Assembly (NCBI RefSeq): GCF_000715075.1
Contig: NC_134096.1
Coordinates: 68,143,026-68,207,025, forward strand
Direction: 5' to 3'
DNA: 64,000 bases
Source: Nicotiana tabacum
Lineage: Eukaryota; Streptophyta; Magnoliopsida; Solanales; Solanaceae
In this document: positions 55,944-64,000 of the stretch, piece by piece
Position numbering within the stretch: the stretch's first letter is position 1
Layout: every line of letters starts with the position of its first letter
Translations under genes and position numbers: made by a program
Notes under the pieces: generated by a model
What the model was told of the DNA's origin: nothing
Seen by the model: the letters and a program-made list of their open reading frames with translations, nothing else
Databases searched by the model: none

Positions 55944-57560
55944 ATACCCCACACTTAAATATTGCTCATCCTCGAGCAATCAAACTACACTCATAGACAC
56001 GCCCTTTTAAGCAATTCCCTTAAATCATTATACCAAGAATCTTTAAAATAGTTTAAGCACAAAGGTGTGACATCCTCGCCTCAAGATTCAACTCACAAAT
56101 ACCATGCCTTATTCACAATTCACTTACTTAATCTACATGGAAGTCAACAACATTACCTTTCCTTTATGAATCATGTTCCCTCACCCAATCAAAGAGCTTA
56201 GTTCCACAAACAATGAATTTTAAGAACATAGGAACTCCAGATAGACAAAATTCACTCGCTCTTAGAAATAACATACATATGCCACAAATGATTCACCATA
56301 GGCTTGCCCGTAGTGTAATACTATACTAATCGAGTTCATTCAATCTAAGATCAAGTAGGACTTTCATTGGTTGTAATGTAGGTTACGGGTCGGGTAGGAT
56401 ACATTTGGATATGAGTGACTACACCTCCCTTAAGTACTTTAATACATATACTTTAATACATAGTCCATACTTATGTCAAACCCAACATTCCACCTTTACT
56501 TCAATTTATATTACCCCATATTTCTTTAAGCACACGTATATCACTAGCTACCATCATCAATACTTATTTTCATACAATATACTATTGTCATTCATTTTTT
56601 TAATGCACCTTTCTCCTTATTTCAATTGTTCCACTCAAAAGCCAACCCACCATCCACACTTTGACATTTTCATAATTCCTCACAATTCAAGTGCTCATAA
56701 GAGGTGACAAGGTTCAAATATATGGTCGATTAAAACAAAAGGGGTATGACTTATAATGTGGTTGCCAAAGAAATAGGATTATAGGCTCAGCGGGGTTAAC
56801 TATGATACATAACATTTAGGTGGGTAAACTTTATATATCTGGCTTAACAAAGAAACGCCCATATCACTTCCTAGATTGAACAATACTACTATTTCGCTTC
56901 GCGCACACACGAGGCAAGTACTAGACATCAAATGCAATGCATAGAATACATACAAAACCTCACACAGACATGGCACATAATTCACTCAGGATTGGTTTCA
57001 TCGCGACACTCCAGTCCAAGCAGTTAAGAAAAATTAAGAATCTACGATTTCAGGTACTTATACTAGAGTCAAAAACTGAGCCTAAGTGTTACAATCATAG
57101 TACTAACTATTCTCAAGGCATAACAAACCTAAGAGATATTGCTACACTTAAAGGCATAGCTCCATGATTCCTACTCCTAAAAATTAAAACTAACTATACC
57201 CGGTTCAACTAAAAACCCTTGGAAAAGAACCGCAGCCCAAAGAAAAACCAAGGGGGAATTACTACACTACTTACACAAAAATATTCTTTTTTTTGTATTT
57301 TATTTAAAAAAACTGTCTAGGAGATCCATCGTCGGGAAGAGTCCAATTTTTCTGTTTGTTTTTCTAAAACACATAGCCAAATCATATACTAATACTAAAA
57401 CACATACTAAAACAAAGCAAATAAATACTAATTAACTAAAATTAATATGTACAACTCCTCACCCCACACTTAGATCATGCATTATCCTCAGTGCATGCAT
57501 AAAATAACAAAACACGAAAAATGAGTAGGGTGTAAAGAAACTCCCTGATCAAGAAGCGTC
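55944..57560 (-). other. Element B 3' non-coding region
   Basis: Parallel to 17521-19181 of element A. PPT-like ACCCCACACTT occurs at about 55947 and 57466, and a decayed form at about 56652. Contains the block at 57311-57350 identical by eye to element A and the CCCTTGG...CCAAGGG inverted repeat (57222-57262). No coding potential. Confidence 0.7.
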
Positions 57561-58841
57561 TTCATCCTATGATGCTCTCCACTCTTCATCATGTTCGTCC
57601 TCCTCCTCCTCATCATCTACCTCACTATCTTATTGCTCTGGATCAGCCTCAGACTGGTCCGGTGTGTTGATATCCTCATCATCGGGGAGTCTGTATCCAT
57701 CTCCTAACCCAACCAGCTGCTGGGCATGAGCATTGAGCGGGTACCAGTGCTCCAATTTAGCCCTCTCCTCAGATGTGGCCGGGTGACCTCCTATCCTTAG
57801 CTACAAATCCATCATTCCATAGAGATGGGCCATAAAACTATCATCTCGAGCATTGCGCTCGGTACTTGTCAAAGATGTCATGGCAGTCTCTTCTTTCAGC
57901 CGGAGACTAGTAATGTCCGTTTGTCATAGGGGCTGATCGATGGTGTGGTCAAACTCTGGCTCCTCCTCAACCTCCTCGTGTCTTAAGTACTGAGTTAGAA
58001 AATTGGCAAATTGCATTCGATCGACCTTTTTACTTGTTCTGACTACAGACATCTGGTAGCGGATCAGATGACCCACATTTACCCTTTGACCTGTCACGAG
58101 GAAGTAGAGCGCACAGGCCCTATCACGGATAATAAGCATGTCATGATTGCATGGTAGGAGCCGTGCATTTATCAGTTTAAGCCATACTTGAGCCTCCTCC
58201 CTCATCTTCTTCTTGGGGAACCTCTTGTGCCGATTAGTTTTCTTATCCTGGACTCATGCTGTTGTAGAATTGACACCACAAAGCATGTGTCTCAACTCTC
58301 TATATGTAGGCCGGCGAATGAAGTAGTCCAATGGCTCCACAGGAACATCCGGAGCACCTAAAGAGTTACATATGGTTGTGGCTGAAAAATCTATCAATCG
58401 CCCACGAATCGGCACCAGCTGTTCAGTAATCTGCGGATCAAACCCTGCATAGAATTCTCGGACTAAGTTGAGATTAATGTCCACTGTGTTCTTGAATACA
58501 TAGCTCAATCCCATATCCTGAATGCCCCACCAAATTTCCTGATATTTTGCTTTCAAGCTGTGTTCGTGGATAGCTGCTTCCGAGTGTACATGTTTAGGCC
58601 TACAGCGCCTGTACCAATCCTTAGTATGCGGTGGTATGCTATTGATGCCAAACTCCCGTTGGCCTTGTGGTTGTTTACGCATGGCTACTATAGCTTCCAC
58701 AGCTTGTACTCCACTTAGATTGGAGGTAGCTTCTCCCCCTTTTCTCTTCTTTGGGGGAGGTGCGGATGTCGCCTTTGCTTTAGCCGGCGCAGTGGAAGTA
58801 GCCTTTCCTTTGCTTGTGTCTTTTCTGGGAGGCATCTTCAT
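57561..58841 (-). pseudogene. Element B env-position ORF, broken
   Basis: The start is the ATG at 58841 or 58835 (MPPRKDTSKGK), directly after the candidate splice acceptor. A basic PPPKKRKGGEA segment comes first, then the plant-transposon-protein-like domain (EPLDYFIRRPTYRELRH). A TGA at about 58254 breaks it, and it resumes at 58205-57924 ending ...DQPL stop, the same stop position as in element A. Beyond that stop the frame continues as a Glu/Asp-rich tail. The function is not known. Confidence 0.75.
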
Positions 58842-58843
58842 TC

Positions 58844-59342
58844 CTACACAAATAAGCAGTAGTCAGATAAAACTGCATTACATACTACACACATAATCTT
58901 GCCCAACATTCCGAGGTTACTCAGACTTCATCTCGTATTTTCTTAATATTAGAATCAAAGAACAACATATGGGCTACCCGTGAGCCACCCCACACTTAAG
59001 ATTTTAACGTGGTGCACGACTTCATAACACTAGTCTATTAATCCCAGAAACTCGGGCTCCAATGGGGACAAGGAATTCCATTAAGGAATTATATCAAACA
59101 CTTAACACGCACTAGTTCCATGGGAGTTCTTATGGAAATGAGGGGTTGCCTCATCCTCTCAAATCGTCTTGGGGGTTCCATACTACCACATGTTTTCACA
59201 ATCGCAGCACCATTCCTATGGGGTTCATGGGGTTGGGGGCACACAAACTCAATACTACAATGAAGAACAACCACCAATTTTTGTGTGTAATTGTATACCT
59301 GTACCCAACTCGAAATTACAAAGGAAAGAGATCAAATCATAC
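58844..59342 (-). other. Candidate intron before env-position ORF (element B)
   Basis: Minus strand: CTTCAAAG|GTATGATTTG at 59343/59342 and TTTGTGTAG|GAATGAAG at 58844/58843. The borders match those of element A. About 0.5 kb, containing the PPT-like TTAAGTGTGGGGTGG near 58988-59000. Confidence 0.6.
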
Positions 59343-59682
59343 CTTTGAAGATTTTAAGAGAGGGAGCTGCCTGAGAATTTCTGATGAGTGCGAAAGAATA
59401 GCAAGCCTAAGCTTGACTTCAATGGGGATGGGAGATACAACTATGGCAATGTGTTGTTGAATGTGTGTGGGTGAGCCAATTCGTGCAGTGTGTTTGGTTG
59501 AGAGCAAAGTTGAGGAGTAGATGTGTGTGCTTGTGAATTTTTCTTTTAGATCTTGATGTGTGTTTGGTTTAAGTGAGGTTAGGGTTTTTGTATTGTGTTT
59601 AGTGTTTAGGGCGTGTAATGTGAGGAGGTTCGACTAAAATAAGGGGAAAAAAAATTAAACTAGGCCGAAATAACTTACCTGG

Positions 59683-59880
59683 CGCGGCCTGGACCAGTAC
59701 CTGGCGTTACCCAGGCGTCACCATCCTAACACCAGCCTTACTTGCCTTTATCCAAGCGTTGCCAGCCTAAGGCCTGGTGGACCTGGTGTTAGCCAGGAGT
59801 CGTCGGCCCCAACACCAGCTTTGCCTGGCTTTATCATGGCGTCGCCTGCCCCATCGCTTGGTGTATGTCAGGTGACGCTG
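59683..59880 (-). repeat. GGCGTCGCC-type array after pol (element B)
   Basis: Words such as CCTGGCGTTACCCAGGCGTC, CAAGCGTTGCCAGCCTAAGG and ATGGCGTCGCCTGCC repeat the vocabulary of this element's LTR array at 55612-55760. They differ from the AGCTCGCC words at the same place in element A. Confidence 0.75.
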
Positions 59881-59975
59881 AAACCCTGCTCGACTTGCCC
59901 AAACTCACCTGCAATCTTGTTAGTACCTAAAAACAAAAAGAAAAATTCTAACTACACTAAAAATCAACTATGAAT

Positions 59976-60085
59976 TGGGTTGCCTCCCAACGAGCGCCTT
60001 AGTTAACGTCGTGGCACGACGAATACAACAGTTCAATGGGTTGCCTCCCATGAAGCGCCTGATTTAACGTCGCGACACGACGCAA
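59976..60085 (-). repeat. Duplicated post-pol inverted-repeat unit (element B)
   Basis: Two copies of a unit of about 57 bases, each with TGGGAGGCAACCC and, next to it, a GTCGTGCCACGAC-like inverted repeat followed by GTTAA. Element A has one copy (about 15070-15124). It lies just after the pol stop. Confidence 0.75.
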
Positions 60086-60119
60086 ATAATTTCACTTAAG
60101 GCTCACTTAACCTTGGTGG

Positions 60120-61207
60120 CTAGAGCAAATGAGTCACCGACACTACTTCCGCATCTTCCATGCCCAAATAATGTTTTAACCTGTGCCCATTGACTCTAAA
60201 CGTGCGAGAGTCATTTGATGCAGCAATCTCTATGGCTCCGGTTGGGTGAATCTCTACCACACTAAATGGTCTTGACCATCGCGACTTTAACTTACCCAGA
60301 AATAACCTCAACCTTTAGTTGTATAGCAATACCTTTTCTCCGGGTTTAAAACTCAGCTCAAGAATATTTTTATCGTGTATTATTTTCATTCTCTCCTTGT
60401 ATAATCTTGTTCTCTCAAAAGCGTGGTAATGAAATTCATCAAGCTCGTACGGCTCTGTGACTCTACTTGTGCCCGCAACTTCTATATCAAGATTCAACTG
60501 CCGCAGTGCCCATAAAGCTCTATGCTCCAACTCCACTGGTAGGTGACATGCCTTCCCAAATACCAATTTATACGGCGACATACCAATCGGAGTTTTGAAA
60601 GCGGTACGATAGGCCCAGAGTGCATCATCTAACTTTCTTGCCCAATCCATTCTTGTAGCATTCATAGTCTTTGTCAAAACACTCTTTATCTCTCTGTTCG
60701 ACACTTCTACTTGCCCACTCGTTTGTGGATGATATGGGGTGGCAACTTTGTGACGTACACCATACTTTTCTAACAGCTTTGCGAAGGCTCGATTACAGAA
60801 GTGAGTGCCTTCGTCACTGATTATCGCCCTTGGAGTGCCAAATCGGGTGAATATTTTCTTTCTCTAAAAGCCAATTACCCCCTTAGCATCATTTGTCGGG
60901 AGCGCTACAGCCTCCACCCATTTCGACATGTAGTACACAACTATGAGTATGTATTTGTTTCCATATGAGATGATGAAGGGCCCCATGAAATCGATTCCCC
61001 ACACATCAAACACTTATACCTCTTGAATTGGGTTCATAGGCATCTCATGTCGGCGGGAAATATTCCCAGTTCATTGGCATTCGTCACAAACTTTCACCCA
61101 TAAGTGTGCATCTTTGAACATTGTCGGCTAGTAGAAGCCCGATTCCAGCACTTTCGCAGCGGTCCTTACTCCCCTAAGTGGCCACCATATAGTGATGCAT
61201 GACAAGC
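60120..61207 (-). pseudogene. pol: Element B integrase
   Basis: Includes the zinc-finger region (about 61200-61050), a core with the ISDEGTHF aspartate (about 60830), GQVE with the catalytic Glu retained (about 60720) and the C-terminal part 60704-60120 ([31 protein letters not shown]). Stops occur near 61065, 61015, 60862 and 60314. Unlike element A the catalytic Glu is not frameshifted. Confidence 0.82.
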
Positions 61208-62876
61208 CTACAAAATAGAAGATTGGTCTATCTCGGGGATACATCTCCAGATCATGTTATCAACACAAATCCTGAATAGGTAAGGCTCATCCCAATAATA
61301 CATGTGACAGTCACGAAAGAGCTTTTTCTTTTGAACAGAGGAAACATCATAGGGGACAACACCACTTGCTAGGTAGTTTGCAATGTCTGCATACCATGGT
61401 GTCTCCTCCAATGTCACTACTAGCAATTCTTCATCTGGGAATGTCTCAGTTATATCTTCTACCTCGACTTTCTTTTCAGCTCCTTCCAACCTTGAAAGGT
61501 GGTCTACCACTTGGTTATCTGTCCCTTTTCTATCGCGGATCTCCAAATCAAATTCTTGTAGCAAAATAACCCAATGGATCAAGCGTGGCTTTGACTCCTT
61601 CTTTGCTATCAGGTACCTAAGTGCTGCATGGTCAGTATAAACAATCACTTTTGAACCATTCAAATAAGACCTGAATTTGTCAAATGCAAACACCACAACC
61701 AACATCTCTTTCTCAGTCACGGTATAATAGAGTTGTGCACCGTTAACATTCTGCTTGCATAGTAAATTGGGTGCACCAGTTTGTCCTTCCGCTGCCCCAG
61801 GACTGCTCCTATAACATAGTCACTCGCATCACATATGAGATCAAACGGTTGCTCCCGGTTGGGTGCAACGATGATTGGTGCAGTCACCAGTCTCCTCTTC
61901 AGCTCCTCAAATGCTAACCTGCGGTCATCAGAAAACACAAAAGAATAATCCTTTTCAAGGAGTTTACATAAGGGGTTAGCAATTTTAGAGAAATCCTTTA
62001 TAAACATCTTACTGCCTTGACTGAAGTGGGCGGTGGCAACTTCTCAATCACGTCAACCTTAGCATGGTCAACCTCAATACCCTTGCTGGACACTCGATGC
62101 CCCAACACTATACCTTCTTGTACCATAAAATGGCACTTCTCCTAGTTCGACACTAAATTTGTCTCCACACACCTTTTCAACACTGTTCTTAAGTTGTGAA
62201 GACAGTCTTCGAACGAATCCCCCACCACAGAGAAGTCATCCATAAAGACTTCCATAATATATTCAACCATATCAGTGAAAATGGATAACGTACACCTCTA
62301 AAAGGTGGTCGGTGCATTGCATAGGCCAAACGGCATTCTCCGAAAGGCAAAGATGCCATACGGACAAGTGAATGATGTCTTCTCTCTATCCTCAGGGGCT
62401 ATGGAAATCTGATTGTACCCTAAATACCCATCCAAAAATCAGAAGTGACACCTCCCTGCCAATCTATCAAACATTTGGTCAATGAATGGTAAAGGAAAAT
62501 AGTCTTTCCGGGTGGCTGTGTTCAGTTTTCTATAATCCATACAAATTCGCCAACCCGTAACTGTATGAGTCGAGATCAACTCATTATTCTCATTGGGAAC
62601 TATAGTCATTCCACCCTTCTTTGGCACACACTGAACTGGGCTGACCCAGTTACTGTCAGAGATTGGGAAGATGATTCCCGCATCTAACCACTTGATCACT
62701 TATTTCTTCACCACTTCTTTCATGTTAAGATTCAACCTTCTTTGATGTTCTCTGGAAGGTTTGTGCCCATCTTCCAGTAGAATCTTATGCATACAAAATG
62801 TCAGGCTGATCCCCTTAATATCTGTAATGGTCCAGCCAATTGTAGTCTTGCATTCCATTAACACCTGCAAAAGTTG
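61208..62876 (-). pseudogene. pol: Element B reverse transcriptase and RNase H
   Basis: RT N-terminal region at 62699-62439 (VQCVPKKGGMTIV, MDYRKLNTATRKD). The catalytic FMDD is intact at 62235-62246. The RT connection and RNase H follow (62007-61208: [58 protein letters not shown]). Stops occur near 62880, 62700, 62425 and 62150, and a frameshift lies near 61720. Confidence 0.85.
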
Positions 62877-64000
62877 TTATGCCTGCACATCTAACAAACT
62901 GGATGAGATAATAATAGATAAAGTGGATTTAGGTCCCAAGAAAGCATACATGAGGTGAGACGGTAACGATTTTAGCTCCAACTGTGGTGGCTCTTCAATT
63001 GATGGCTTAGCTGGAGGTAGTTTTCTTTCTTCTAAGTGTAAGGTCTCAAATTCGAGCTCTCTTTTCCAGTACCCTCGCCCTTCAAGGGCCAAAACCCACT
63101 CTGCCAAGTTTTCACCATCCATTTCTTCTAAGTTCATGAGGCATGTAGCTAGAGGGTCTTTTGCATTCAGAGTGTCATCTTCCTCCTCCAAGATCACATC
63201 CACAGCTTCTATCATAGAGCAGTTAGCAAACTCACTGGGTCACCGCATAGATTTCTGCATCGTTCAGTCTCATATTTAGCTACCCAGTTTCAAAATCAAT
63301 TAGGGCTCTCTCAGTGGCCAAGAATGGCCTTCCCCAAATTGGGGGAATCTCCTCGTCAACCCGGCAGTCTAGAATGAAAAAATCTGCTGGGAAAATAAAC
63401 TTCCTTATCTGTACTAATACATCATCAAGGATACCATAGGGCCTCTTCACTGTCCGATCGGCCAACTGTAATAACATAGACGTGGGTCTAGATCTTCCAA
63501 TGCCTAACCTTTTGTAGATAGCAAAGGGCATCAAGTTTATGCTTGCCCCAAATCACAAAGTGCCTTAGCAAACACATAGTTGCCTATTATGCATGGGATT
63601 GTGAAACTCCAAGGATCAGATAACTTCTCAGCTATGGGTCTTGTCACAACAACATTACATGCCTGAGTTAGTGTAACTGTGGCCAAGTATTGAAAGTCAA
63701 AATTACGAGACATCAGGTCCTTCATCATTTTAGCATAACCAGGCATTTCCTTTAAGGCGTCAATCAATGGAATGTTCACCTGAATTTGCTTCAACATCTC
63801 CAAGAATTTCTTATATTGCTTATATTTTTGATATTTGGCCAATCTCTGGGGGAAGGGTGCTGGAGGCCGCTTCTTTCCTGTGATTTGATTTTGATCCTGC
63901 TCTGGAACTATTTCTACTGCTTTCTCTTTATCTGACTCGGTTTCCTTCGTGAACTCTTGTTCTTTGCTTGTTTCAGGTAGAGCATGTTGTACTGTCACCT
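62877..64000 (-). pseudogene. pol: Element B protease region, runs off the window
   Basis: 63998-63537 is a charged linker ([17 protein letters not shown]) and the start of the protease. The frame breaks at CDLG, right in the aspartic protease active-site motif, and resumes as [13 protein letters not shown] at 63543. [17 protein letters not shown] follows near 63300. 63215-62877 is the linker to RT ([17 protein letters not shown]). gag lies beyond the right edge of the window. Confidence 0.82.

Larger units (their letters stand above)
54649..64000 (-). mobile_element. Athila-type element B, 5' end beyond window
   Basis: Minus strand: protease onward from 63998, RT, RNase H, integrase, post-pol leader, env-position ORF, non-coding region, polypurine-like tract and 3' LTR (55943-54649). 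It inserted into the 5' LTR of element D at 54648. It is colinear with element A and decayed independently. Its LTR lacks the SINE seen in A. Confidence 0.87.

Overview
This 64 kb window is plant nuclear DNA, most likely from a Solanaceae genome and probably Nicotiana. The clues are a tRNA-derived SINE that looks like the tobacco TS family, Athila-type and Del/Tekay-type Ty3/gypsy elements with Solanaceae-style LTRs, an intron-containing chloroplast-protein gene, and AT-rich intergenic DNA. It is almost entirely nested transposable elements around one recognisable host gene.

Layout, left to right. 1-488 and 3633-3881 are unrecognised DNA split by a solo LTR (489-3627, perfect 5-bp target duplication GTACT). 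3882-4485 is a short copia-like LTR with primer-binding site and leader, abutting a truncated minus-strand Athila element (C, 4486-9804). C abuts a 5'-truncated plus-strand Athila element (A, 9805-20783) with gag, protease, RT/RNase H, integrase, an env-position ORF and a 3' LTR that carries a SINE. 20784-23531 and 33504-34420 are two parts of one L1-type LINE on the minus strand. They are separated by a complete Del/Tekay chromovirus (F, 23532-33503, target duplication GTGGT) that cuts LINE ORF1.

35417-40511 is the only host gene: a ten-exon plus-strand homologue of Arabidopsis ABCI11/NAP14, an ATP-binding subunit for chloroplast metal homeostasis. Nine exons splice cleanly, one of them through a GC donor, but the expected acceptor of exon 6 lacks its AG.

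To the right lie a non-autonomous hAT-like element (41075-42979, 8-bp target duplication) containing a foldback element, the 3' end of another Athila-like element (E, 43081-46000), a gag-only Del/Tekay derivative (D, from 46001) and an Athila element (B, 54649 to beyond the window) inserted in D's 5' LTR.

All the retroelement reading frames are broken, so nothing here looks autonomous. The most interesting non-coding signals are a tandem LTR hairpin whose arms covary between copies, GC-rich palindrome arrays in the upstream half of all seven long LTR families seen, conserved splice signals ahead of the Athila env-position ORF, and repeated polypurine-like motifs inside the Athila elements. 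Coordinates of element ends are exact only where a target duplication or LTR terminus is cited. Statements about similarity are by eye, with no alignment run.
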